Below the pieces are notes generated by a model. That model ran no database searches and was not told the DNA's origin. It saw only the letters and a program-made list of their open reading frames with translations. Shown one piece after another: positions 50,501-57,594 of a DNA stretch of 64,000 bases (position 1 is the stretch's first letter; every line of letters begins with the position of its first letter). The position numbers and the translations under genes are program-made. This DNA comes from Acidobacteriota bacterium (GTDB lineage Bacteria; Acidobacteriota; Blastocatellia; Pyrinomonadales; Pyrinomonadaceae): contig QHXN01000026.1 in assembly GCA_003222975.1 (NCBI GenBank), forward strand, positions 1 through 64,000. Direction: 5' to 3'.

Positions 50501-50629
50501 AATCTTGCGCGTGTACTCCTCGTCAACGGGCTGATTGGGATCGCGCCCCGGCTTGATCTGCGCGAAGACGGGCGCGGTGAAGGCGAGCAAGAGGAGACAA
50601 AGTACAAGGCGTCGAAGTGAAAGCTGCAT
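47510..50629 (-). CDS. Secreted zinc carboxypeptidase (peptidase M14), large form
   Basis: A 1039-residue exported protein (signal peptide 1-23, LLLLAFTAPVFAQ). The M14 domain is near the N-terminus (about 80-400). The zinc pair His172-x2-Glu175 is in GTIHSPETGAP, and a second zinc His follows in VLHDLHES near 280. The active region RDAMGLTLNLTRN also shows. The rest is a long C-terminal part with a Pro/Ala/Asn-rich linker near 480-530 and a glutamine-amidotransferase-like region (VIFAPVGRGPQAVV, LRSFVRRGGLLVTATDTS). Large secreted M14 proteins of this sort are frequent in Acidobacteriota and are taken to trim peptides for uptake. It stands upstream of the tricorn-like gene. Confidence 0.9.
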   Translation of the reverse strand: MQLSLRRLVLCLLLLAFTAPVFAQIKPGRDPNQPVDEEYTRKIREYTTEPYFASPLVDYLPASSTVPTPKAVLGDVAGAPGKLPYAEDVYKYMRMLEKASPRVRVFSIGRTEEGREMIAVAVASEKLLAQLEENRARLAKLADPRTINLDDAEADRLVAQSTPVYYITGTIHSPETGAPTALMELAYRLAVDESPYVRNIRENLITLITPVVEVDGRDRMVDLYNWHLAHPGESYPPLIYWGHYVAHDNNRDAMGLTLNLTRNVLDTYTTWHAQVLHDLHESVPYLYDNTIGDGPYNAWLDPILTDEWQMIGWNNVSEMTKFGMPGVFAHGSFDTWSPGYLMFIAATHNGISRLYETFGNGGADTEVRTLSQSEYSRTWYRQNPPLPRARWSQRNNNNYEQTGLLTALQYFANNGKLFLKNFYLKSKRSIEKPKAEGPAAYVFPADDPRPGTQAELLRVLQLQGCEISRATAPFTVTLKSKRRANAPSAQTAPASAANANAASANPEIASQARPEGERREAGEQRNANQAPPAGQAGKTTLTETRQFPAGSYVVRMDQPYSRIADALLDYQYWSPRDPQQQPYDDTGWTFGELYNVQVVRVTDPTVLQASMERVAAPVRAQGGVEGSGTVFVINHNADDALATLRYRLKGANIEAAEEPFTAAGHSFNRGSFIIRGVAAAELNRVASDLDLRTIALSDAPSVKTHPVRAARIALLHTWLSTQDEGWWRMAFDKLQIPYDYISTQEVSRDANLNAKYDVIVFAPVGRGPQAVVAGMPMWGNPLPWKTTTLTPNIGKIDSTDDMRPGLGDSGLANLRSFVRRGGLLVTATDTSNLAVTYNLTQGVSTSQPQRMKLVGSVLRAKFVDLTSPIAYGYGDSLSVYADDPPIFGLTNVAGGRGGRRAAGEGERETGRGTLSDPDVVQGRPPVEAPEEPHAEVWEALPLTEEQARNNTYVIPPQMRPRVVLRYGEARDLLVSGLLDQGGELAQHAAVIDVPVERGHVVLFSNNPVWRGETHGSYFLVFNAILNFDNLNAGRKLDQK

Positions 50630-50675
50630 GCGAATGATCCTCTCTGCTACCGCCGGGAGCGAAATAGGCCGCTAC

Positions 50676-50705
50676 ATAAAACACGCGACGCGCCCCGGTT
50701 GTCAA
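50676..50705 (-). promoter_or_regulatory. Promoter of the M14 peptidase gene
   Basis: On the minus strand: exact TTGACA (50705-50700), an 18-base spacer and TTTTAT (50681-50676). The 5' leader would be about 40 bases. Confidence 0.6.
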
Positions 50706-50735
50706 CCAACGGCGGAGCGCCCTTGCGAGAATTAC

Positions 50736-51740
50736 TCACCGCCCGTCGCCCCCGCCGCCCCAGACGACGGGCAGGACTTTCCCGCGCAACTCGGCGGCCT
50801 TCTCCTCGGCCAGCGTGTCGTTGATGAACATGCCCGCGCCGGTCTCGCTGCCCGCGAGATACTTCAGCTTCGTCGCCGTCCTCAGCGGCGGGTAGAACTC
50901 TATGTGAAAGTGGTAGAAGTCGTAAGCGCCGCCGTCGGTCGGTCGCTGGTGCAAGACCATCATGTAGGGGAACGAGAGGTCGAAGAGGCGGTCGAAGGCG
51001 GCGAGCACCGCCTTGAGAATCTCGGCCAGGCCGCGCAGCTCTTCGTCGCCCATGTCGGTGAGCGCCTGGAGATGGCGCGTGGAGGCGACGTGCACCTCGT
51101 AAGGGTAGCGCGCGAAGAAAGGGACGTAAGCCACGAACGATTCGTTCTCGGCGACGACGCGCCGCCCGTCCCTCTTCTCCTCCGCGACGATGTCGCAGAC
51201 GAGGCAGCGCCCCGTCGCCCCGTGGTGCGCGCGCGACTGCGCCAGCTCGCGCGCGACGCGCGGCGGCACGAACGGGTAGGCGTAGATTTGGCCGTGCGGG
51301 TGGTGGAGCGTCACGCCGATGGCCTCGCCCTTGTTCTCGAAGATGAAGACGTAGTCCACGAAGGGGAGCGCGCCGAGTTCGCGGAAGCGATCCGTCCAGA
51401 CCTGCGTGAGCTTGTAGATTTGCTCGACGGGTTCCGAGGCGAGCGTCGAGGTGTGGTTCGGCGTGTAGAGGACGACCTCGCAGACGCCCCGGCCCGGTCG
51501 GACTGGGTAGAGCTCTGTCCCCTCGACGGCGGGTGCGGGCGGGTCGCTCTTCAGGCTGGGGAAGCGGTTCTCGAAGACGGCGATGTCGTAAGTCTCTTCG
51601 GGCACTTCCGTGGGGAAGCCGCCCGGTTTGGTCGGGCACAGCGGGCAGAAGTCGGCGGGCGGCAGGAACGTGCGCTCCTGCCTATCGGTGGCGGTGGCGA
51701 CCCACTCGCCGAGCAGCGGATGCCAGCGCAGTTCAGACAC
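50736..51740 (-). CDS. galT: Galactose-1-phosphate uridylyltransferase
   Basis: A 334-residue GalT of the bacterial type. The catalytic HPHGQ motif is in LHHPHGQIYAYPF (the second His is nucleotidylated). Zinc-binding cysteines appear in DFCPLCPTK, and C-terminal histidines in YDFYHFHIEFYPP. It swaps UMP between UDP-glucose and galactose-1-phosphate in the Leloir pathway. It overlaps the small gene upstream by 8 bases, so the two are translationally coupled. galK and galE are not in the window. Confidence 0.95.
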   Translation of the reverse strand: MSELRWHPLLGEWVATATDRQERTFLPPADFCPLCPTKPGGFPTEVPEETYDIAVFENRFPSLKSDPPAPAVEGTELYPVRPGRGVCEVVLYTPNHTSTLASEPVEQIYKLTQVWTDRFRELGALPFVDYVFIFENKGEAIGVTLHHPHGQIYAYPFVPPRVARELAQSRAHHGATGRCLVCDIVAEEKRDGRRVVAENESFVAYVPFFARYPYEVHVASTRHLQALTDMGDEELRGLAEILKAVLAAFDRLFDLSFPYMMVLHQRPTDGGAYDFYHFHIEFYPPLRTATKLKYLAGSETGAGMFINDTLAEEKAAELRGKVLPVVWGGGGDGR

Positions 51741-51927
51741 GCCGCTCCTCCTCCGCTTCGGCCCCGGCCTCCGGCCCGCGTTTCGACTCGTCCTCTTCAG
51801 ACCCGCGCGCCGCCGGTCGCTCGTCGCCGAACGTGTAGTAAATCAGGTAGCGCCCGTCCGCGAGCGTCGTGCGCCGCTTGTGCATCTCGCCGACGCTTCC
51901 GCGCTCTGCCGACACCTCGTCCTTCAA
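51733..51927 (-). CDS. Small conserved-looking protein upstream of galT
   Basis: A 64-residue protein. The start is TTG at 51927, backed by a strong ribosome site (GGGGAGGGGAAG). The centre reads RRTTLADGRYLIYYTFGDE, a compact beta-hairpin-like segment. The C-terminal third is Glu/Arg/Ala-rich and disordered. The end overlaps the galT start by 8 bases. I cannot assign a domain, but the coupling and ribosome site make it a real gene. A role linked to sugar nucleotide metabolism is a guess from context. Confidence 0.72.
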   Translation of the reverse strand: MKDEVSAERGSVGEMHKRRTTLADGRYLIYYTFGDERPAARGSEEDESKRGPEAGAEAEEERRV

Positions 51928-52272
51928 GACTTCCCCTCCCCACTCACTTTGAACTACAGCCGACCTGGCTTCGCACGACCGCCGCTCGGCGTCCGCGGCA
52001 GGCCGAAGGACGAAGCGGGCGGCGTGTGGAGAGTTTACCCGAACTGCCCGCGCCGTTCACTCCCACAGGTGTGGCGAGGCCGCAGGCCCGAAACATCCCT
52101 GCGTCGCCGGCCTTCGGGATTGACGCGCGCGAAACGCGCCGCGCCGCTAGATCAGGCTGACGGCTGACGGGGTTGCGCGCCGGAGGATTGACGTTAACTT
52201 AACGCCCGCGTAAGCTAACCTCCGTCTCAATCAACACCCGCACATGTTTCGTGCGGGCATCGGAGTGATTTC
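51928..52272. other. Divergent intergenic region, galT unit / radical SAM gene
   Basis: 345 bases without a supported gene. It holds a possible plus-strand promoter at 52188-52216 and a short hairpin (CCCGCAC 52237-52243 with GTGCGGG 52251-52257) in the leader of the radical SAM gene. No clear minus-strand promoter for the galT unit was found. Confidence 0.5.
52188..52216 (+). promoter_or_regulatory. Possible promoter of the radical SAM cluster
   Basis: TTGACG (52188-52193), a 17-base spacer and TAAGCT (52211-52216). The -10 box is poor. Confidence 0.35.
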
Positions 52273-53673
52273 ATGGCAATCGTAGTTCTGGCCGACCTGC
52301 GCGGCAGGGGCGGCATGGTTAACAAGGACACGGTCGCGGGCGGCTACGGCTCGCGCTTCAGAGCCGACTCGGTCTGGACGCGCATCGCCAAGAACGCGCG
52401 GAGCGTGTTCCTCAACGTCCCCAGCATACACGTCGGATACCTGGCCGCGATCTTCGCGCGCGAGGGGCACGAGGTAGTCGTCACGCACGACGACCGCGCG
52501 GTGGAAGGCGACCTCGCGCTGGTGCTGACCTCGCTCGTTGACTACAGGCACGAGCGGGAGTGGGCCGCCGCGGCGCGCGCGCGCGGGATGCGCGTCGGGT
52601 TCTTCGGCACGCCCGCCACACACCTGCCGGAACTCTTCGAGGGCTTCGGCGACTTCGTCTTGACCGGCGAGCCGGAGGCGGCGGCGCTCCGGCTCGCCGC
52701 GGGCGAAGAGATGAGCGGCGTCGTGCCCAGCCCGGCGATTAACGACCTCGACTCGCTCCCCTTCCCGCGCTGGGACTTGGTCAAGATGAGGCGCTTCGGC
52801 CACGCGAGCCACAGGCGCGTGGGACTCACCCGCGCCGTCCCCATGCTGACGAGCCGCAGTTGCCCGGAGCACTGCACCTACTGCCCGCACCGCATCACGG
52901 CCAGCTTCCGCTCCCGCTCGGTCGCAAACGTCGTCGCCGAGATGGAGGAGTTGCAGCGGCTCTACAAAAACGTCCACGTCAAAATCCGCGACCCGCTGTT
53001 TACGCTCGACCGCGAGCGCTGCCTGGCGATTGCCGAGGGGATTCGCGCACGCGGCTTGAAGCTCTCCTTCGAGTGCGAGACACGCATGGACGACCTCGAC
53101 GAAGAACTGATTCGCTCGATGCACGCCGCGGGCCTGCGCGAGATCGCCTTCGGCGTCGAGTCGCCCGACCCCGCCGTGCTGAAGAAGGTCGCGCGCCGCT
53201 ACATCCCGCACGAGCACATGCGCCGCATGATTGACCTCTGCTGGCGGCTCGGCATCGTCACGACGGCCTTCTACATCATCGGCTTCCTCCAGGAGACCGA
53301 GGAGGTCATCGAGGAGACGATACGCTTCGCCTGCAACCTCGACACCACTCATGCGAACTTCAAAATCCTGACGCCGTATCCAGGCACGCCGCAGTTCAAG
53401 CAGCTCAAGCCCCTCGTCTTCGAGACCGACTGGGAGAAGTTCGACGGCTACACGCTCACCTTCAACCACCCGAACCTGACGCCGCGCCGCGCGCGCCTCA
53501 TGCTCGGCATGGCCTACTCGCGCTTCTACGGTCGCCCGTCGCGGCTCTTCAATTTCCTCGGCATGCACAGGTACTCGCGCCACCCCCTGTTAGAGCGCGC
53601 GGACGCGTGGGCGTGGCGGAAGTACGACTACTTCGACCGCCCCTGGGTCTCCGAGAGGAAGGCGACCGCGTGA
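52273..53673 (+). CDS. Radical SAM protein with B12-binding-like N-terminus
   Basis: A 466-residue enzyme. The N-terminal 150 residues look like a cobalamin-binding-type Rossmann domain (NVPSIHVGYLAAIFAREGHEV, EGFGDFVLTGEPEAA), without a DxHxxG motif. The radical SAM core has the three cluster cysteines Cys197-x3-Cys201-x2-Cys204 (SCPEHCTYCPH) and continues through IRDPLFTLDRERCLAIAEGI, EIAFGVESPDP and YIIGFLQETEE. Members of this group (the hopanoid and lipid-modifying or methylating radical SAM enzymes) act on unreactive carbon atoms. The substrate is unknown. It is coupled by a 4-base overlap to a DegT aminotransferase. Confidence 0.88.
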   Translation: MAIVVLADLRGRGGMVNKDTVAGGYGSRFRADSVWTRIAKNARSVFLNVPSIHVGYLAAIFAREGHEVVVTHDDRAVEGDLALVLTSLVDYRHEREWAAAARARGMRVGFFGTPATHLPELFEGFGDFVLTGEPEAAALRLAAGEEMSGVVPSPAINDLDSLPFPRWDLVKMRRFGHASHRRVGLTRAVPMLTSRSCPEHCTYCPHRITASFRSRSVANVVAEMEELQRLYKNVHVKIRDPLFTLDRERCLAIAEGIRARGLKLSFECETRMDDLDEELIRSMHAAGLREIAFGVESPDPAVLKKVARRYIPHEHMRRMIDLCWRLGIVTTAFYIIGFLQETEEVIEETIRFACNLDTTHANFKILTPYPGTPQFKQLKPLVFETDWEKFDGYTLTFNHPNLTPRRARLMLGMAYSRFYGRPSRLFNFLGMHRYSRHPLLERADAWAWRKYDYFDRPWVSERKATA

Positions 53674-54977
53674 ACCTGCGCACCATCGCGCGCTACGGCG
53701 TCCGCACAGTGCCCGGCGACGAGGCGGAGATCGTCGCGGCCTTCCGCCGCGGCGAGGCCGTCGAAGGGCCTGCGGTCGCGGAGTTTGAGCGCCGCTTCGC
53801 CGCCTACCACGACGCTGAGCACGCGGTCGCGGCCTCGTTCGGGCGCATGGCCTTCTACTACATCCTGCGTGCGCTCGACCTCTCTGCCGGAAGCGAAATC
53901 ATCTTCCCCGCGCTCACCTTCTGGGTCGTGCCTGAGATGGCGCGGCGCGCGGGGCTGCGCCCCGTCTTCGTTGACGTTGACCCGACGACCTTCAACCTCG
54001 ACCCGTCGAAGATCGAAGCGGCTATCACGGAGCGGACGCGAGCCGTCGTCCCGACGCACCTCTACGGCCAGCCCTGCGAGATGAGCGAGGTCATGCGCGT
54101 CGCCGAAAAGCACGGCCTCGTCGTCATAGAGGACTGCGCGCAGGCGGCGGGCGCGCGCTACCGCGGCAAGCCGGTCGGCACGTTCGGCGCGGCCTCCTTC
54201 TTCAGCTTCCAGATGCTCAAGGGCATCAACACCTACGGCGGCGGCATGGCCCTCACCGGAGACGCGCGCCTCGCCGCGCGCGTGCGCGAGCAGGCCGAGG
54301 CCGAACCATTGCAGCCCACCGGCGATTTAATCAAGCGCTTCCTCACGGGCTACGCCTCGCGCGTCGGCGTCAGCCCGCGCGGCTTCACCTTCTGGGGCTT
54401 CCCCTTGCAGGCCGTCGCATCGCTCTTCGGCCACTACGACCTCTCGCGCTACGTCTGGGAGAAGATACGCCCGCTCGACCCCTTCCCGCGCACCTACCGC
54501 CAGCGCTACTCGAACGCGCAGGCCGTACTCGGCCTGCGCGGCCTCGCGCGTCTCGACGAGTTCAACTCGCGCTCGCGTGAGCACGCCGCGCGTTACACGC
54601 GCGGACTCTCGGACTGCCGAAGCGTGCGGACGCCGCGCGTGCTGCCCCGTGTGGAGCACGTCTATTATCAATACTGCATCTACGCCTCCGACCCGGCGCT
54701 CGCGAGCCGGCGCGCGATACGCCGCGGGGTTGACTTCGAAACGACGCACGTTGACGTGTGCTCTGCCCTGCCGCTCTTCGAGGAGTTCGCCGCCCCGTGC
54801 CCCGGCGCTGTGGCGACCGAGAAGGCTTTGCAGCTCCCCGTTTACTCGCGCCTGCGCCCAACGGACGTGGAGCGCGTCCTGCGCGTCGTGCGCGAAGTCA
54901 CCGGCGACCTCGCGCCGCTCGGCGAGCGCGACGCGACCGGGCACGCGTCCTTCAAAGAGACGCTGCATGCGGGATGA
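53670..54977 (+). CDS. DegT/DnrJ/EryC1/StrS family PLP aminotransferase
   Basis: A 435-residue protein starting at GTG 53670, which overlaps the radical SAM stop (GTGA). The fold-I aminotransferase blocks are RRGEAVEGPAVAEFERRFAAY, AFYYILRALDLSAGSEIIFP, VVIEDCAQAAGARYRGKPVG and the PLP lysine Lys184 in SFFSFQMLKGINTYGGG. The family makes amino sugars and related amines for cell-surface polysaccharides and antibiotics. Together with a radical SAM enzyme and a DedA membrane protein it suggests modification of a lipid or surface sugar, which is inference from the neighbours. Confidence 0.9.
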   Translation: MNLRTIARYGVRTVPGDEAEIVAAFRRGEAVEGPAVAEFERRFAAYHDAEHAVAASFGRMAFYYILRALDLSAGSEIIFPALTFWVVPEMARRAGLRPVFVDVDPTTFNLDPSKIEAAITERTRAVVPTHLYGQPCEMSEVMRVAEKHGLVVIEDCAQAAGARYRGKPVGTFGAASFFSFQMLKGINTYGGGMALTGDARLAARVREQAEAEPLQPTGDLIKRFLTGYASRVGVSPRGFTFWGFPLQAVASLFGHYDLSRYVWEKIRPLDPFPRTYRQRYSNAQAVLGLRGLARLDEFNSRSREHAARYTRGLSDCRSVRTPRVLPRVEHVYYQYCIYASDPALASRRAIRRGVDFETTHVDVCSALPLFEEFAAPCPGAVATEKALQLPVYSRLRPTDVERVLRVVREVTGDLAPLGERDATGHASFKETLHAG

Positions 54978-55021
54978 CGTTGAGGCGGGCGAGGCGTGCG
55001 TGAGACGGCGGACTGATTTTC

Positions 55022-55549
55022 ATGGGACTCCAACTGTCTAAAATACTCCTGACCGTGGCGGGCTTCGCCGACGCGTCGAGCACGCAGGCCGAGCTGCTGC
55101 GCTGGCTGCCGAAGTACGGCTACTTCGCCATCCTGCTCGCGGCCTTCTGGGAGGGCGAGGCGGTGCTGATCGCGGCGGGCGCGTTGTGCGGGGCGGGCCT
55201 CCTGGACTGGCGCTTGACCATCCTGGCGGCGGCCATCGGCGGCTCCGCAGGGGATCAAATCTACTTCTACCTCGCGCACGACCGCGGCGCACGCCTGGTG
55301 CAAAAATCCAAGCGCCTGAGCCGCATCTACCCGAAGGTGCAGGCCTTCGTCCTGCGCCACGGGACTTGGGCCGTCCTGCTCTCGCGCTTCGCGGCGGGCC
55401 TGCGGATCACGATCCCGCTCGTCTGCGCGACCGTCAGGATGCCGGCGAAGAAGTATTCCGTGCTCAACCTCCTGAGCGGCTTCGCGTGGGCGAGCGCGTG
55501 GGTCGCCGTCAGCTACCAGTTCGGCACGCACCTGCCGCCGCTTCGGTAA
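55022..55549 (+). CDS. DedA family membrane protein
   Basis: A 175-residue DedA/VTT-type protein. The sequence begins with a hydrophobic helix, then KYGYFAILLAAFWEGEAVLIAAG, matching the family's conserved E-containing re-entrant loop. GGSAGDQIYFYLAHDRG and LSRFAAGLRITIPLVCATVRM follow, with the family's R residues, and the C-terminal helix ends LNLLSGFAWASAWVAVSYQFG. DedA proteins translocate polyprenyl- or phospholipid-type lipids and affect cell-envelope integrity. It lies 44 bases after the aminotransferase. Confidence 0.9.
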   Translation: MGLQLSKILLTVAGFADASSTQAELLRWLPKYGYFAILLAAFWEGEAVLIAAGALCGAGLLDWRLTILAAAIGGSAGDQIYFYLAHDRGARLVQKSKRLSRIYPKVQAFVLRHGTWAVLLSRFAAGLRITIPLVCATVRMPAKKYSVLNLLSGFAWASAWVAVSYQFGTHLPPLR

Positions 55550-55566
55550 AAAGTTCTTACCTACCC

Positions 55567-57594
55567 TCAGCGCGACGCCGCGCCGAACTCCACCGAGTCT
55601 AAGAGGATTGAATCTATTGACGGGAACTCGGCGGTGACGAGCCGCGTGTTGTAGCGCTCGATGTACGCGCGGCGGCCTTCTGTCAGCGGGTAGCTTTCGG
55701 GCGCTGTGTATGGGTACTTCGTCATGCCGTGGAAGGGGAGCGGCGACACTTGGTCGGGGCTTGCCGAGTTGATGTCCATCTCCTTGCTGAAGCCGTCGGC
55801 GTAGAGCAGGAAGGTGCGCGTCCAACCGGCAGGCAGGGGCGGAAGCTGTGTAGCGTCGAACGACAGGCTGATCTCGTCGCCGGGGCGCGAGATGACGAAC
55901 ATGTCGTCGGAGGCGACGAGCAGCTCGCGCACGTCGCCCACGCGTGTGTAGCGTCCCGGCATGACCTTCCACGGCAAGGCGGAAGAGACCTGCTCGTAGT
56001 CGTAGCCGAAAGGCTCGCGCCCGTCTGGCGTCGTCTCGCGCGAGAAGCCGCGCCAGCGCAAGGTCGCTGTCACAGGGTCGAGCCGGGTCAACTGCGCGGG
56101 GAAGTCGCCGCCCGAAGTGTCAACGAGAATCTGATCCCAGAGGACGCGCATGTTCGTGACGATGCGAACCTCTCTGCTCGCCGAGAGGAACTTGCCCGTC
56201 AGGTCAACCGTCACCGTCTGCGGCCTGCCGACGGGGATGCCCATGTCGGCGATGACCGTCCGCCACTCGCCCCGCGCGTCTCTGACCTGAAGCGAGGGCG
56301 GCCTCATCTCCTTGCCGCTCTGAGAGGCGGCGACGTTATCGCTCGACCAGGCGTAGTCAGTCCAGCCGGTCAGAAGCAGGAGCGTGCGCGCGCCCGCCGC
56401 GACGCCTTTGTCCAGCTTGAGCGTCAGCGTGTGCTCGTCGGCGTAGCCGCGAACACGGTCGCGCCTGAAGTCATCGGGGTACTGGCGATCCATGCGCGTG
56501 ATCTTCGAGAGCACGTCGTGGCCGTGGTCGTCCACGGCGGAGAGCGGCGGGCGCGCGCCGCGCGTCTTGTAAAGGACGAAGGGACGCGGCGGGTCGCTCA
56601 TGCCTTCGTTCGGATAGACCTCTGTGCCCTGCGGGTGCGCAACGGCGATCAGTTGCAGGCGGTCAACGAACATCGTCTCTTCCAGCTCGTCGGTCACGCG
56701 CAGCTCGTAGCGCCCGCCGCGCTCCCGTAACTGGTCGCCGCGGATGCGGACGTACTCGTCCGGGTCGGGCCGGTTGTAGCGCCCAGGCTCTTCGAGGTAG
56801 CCCATCTCGCCGCCGCCCATGAAGTCCGTGACGAAACGAAAGCGCTCGCCGTCCCACGCGTAGAGGTACGGGCATGAGGAAGGCTTGCGGTCAACCTCCG
56901 TGACCTTCAGCGTGCCCGGCTCGATGCGCGCCGCCGTCTGCGCGCCCGCGCCCTCCGCCGACTGCGTCTCTGCCTGCACGACGCCCGAAGGCCAGAGGAC
57001 GCGCACGGCGTCCGCCGCCTCGCGCCGCCCCAGGCCGAAAATCAAGTCGGCGGGCGCGGGCGCGGGACTCGCGGCGTAGGTCTCAAGCTTCTGCTGGAGA
57101 CTGCCGGCGCGCACCTCGACTTTTGCCTCGACCCCGCCGCGGTTGCTCACCTTGCCCGCGAGCCGCACGCGCAGGGAGTAGTTGCGGTTGCCGCCTTCGT
57201 TGCGTAAAAACCTCAATTCGCCGGACGCCGCGCGCACGATCAGGTCTGTGTCGCCGTCGCCGTCCAAGTCCGCCGACGCGAGCACACCCGGAGTCAGGCC
57301 GCCGCGCAGCACGCTTCCCTTCATCGGCAAAGACCCGAAGGCTTCTCCGCCGACATCAACCCAGCCGTCGCCGACGTTGCGCCAGATGTGTAGCCCGGCG
57401 CTGCCTTCCGTGGACGACGAGAGCGTGATGAGGTCGAGCAGCCCGTCGTTGTCGTAGTCGAGAAACTGCGCGGCTTCGTGCGTGAGCCAGTGAGAGTCGG
57501 CCCCGCGTCCCTGTGGTTCGGGCGCGGGCGTGAGGCGGAAGCCGCTTCTGCCGTCGCTCAGTGCGAACGTCGCGTGACCCGCGACTGAGGACAA
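55567..57594 (-). CDS. 3' part of a frameshifted FG-GAP/CRTAC1-like gene
   Basis: This 675-residue frame opens at a TTG inside the preceding gene (DGFTDFYLSSVAGHATF, where only SSVAGH onwards is in this frame's listed start). It continues the same repeats: QFLDYDNDGLLDLITLSS and ASADLDGDGDTDLIVRA are Ca-binding FG-GAP/VCBS loops. An ASPIC/UnbV-like segment follows (NYSLRVRLAGKVSNRGGVEAK, FGLGRREAADAVRVLWPSG). The C-terminal 430 residues are another beta-rich domain. No ribosome site supports an independent start. A single missing base near 57621-57627 explains the split: restoring it gives a continuous read through GTGRPGDGFTDFYLSSV. It is probably one secreted propeller protein with the fragment upstream. 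Confidence 0.8.
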   Translation of the reverse strand: MSSVAGHATFALSDGRSGFRLTPAPEPQGRGADSHWLTHEAAQFLDYDNDGLLDLITLSSSTEGSAGLHIWRNVGDGWVDVGGEAFGSLPMKGSVLRGGLTPGVLASADLDGDGDTDLIVRAASGELRFLRNEGGNRNYSLRVRLAGKVSNRGGVEAKVEVRAGSLQQKLETYAASPAPAPADLIFGLGRREAADAVRVLWPSGVVQAETQSAEGAGAQTAARIEPGTLKVTEVDRKPSSCPYLYAWDGERFRFVTDFMGGGEMGYLEEPGRYNRPDPDEYVRIRGDQLRERGGRYELRVTDELEETMFVDRLQLIAVAHPQGTEVYPNEGMSDPPRPFVLYKTRGARPPLSAVDDHGHDVLSKITRMDRQYPDDFRRDRVRGYADEHTLTLKLDKGVAAGARTLLLLTGWTDYAWSSDNVAASQSGKEMRPPSLQVRDARGEWRTVIADMGIPVGRPQTVTVDLTGKFLSASREVRIVTNMRVLWDQILVDTSGGDFPAQLTRLDPVTATLRWRGFSRETTPDGREPFGYDYEQVSSALPWKVMPGRYTRVGDVRELLVASDDMFVISRPGDEISLSFDATQLPPLPAGWTRTFLLYADGFSKEMDINSASPDQVSPLPFHGMTKYPYTAPESYPLTEGRRAYIERYNTRLVTAEFPSIDSILLDSVEFGAASR

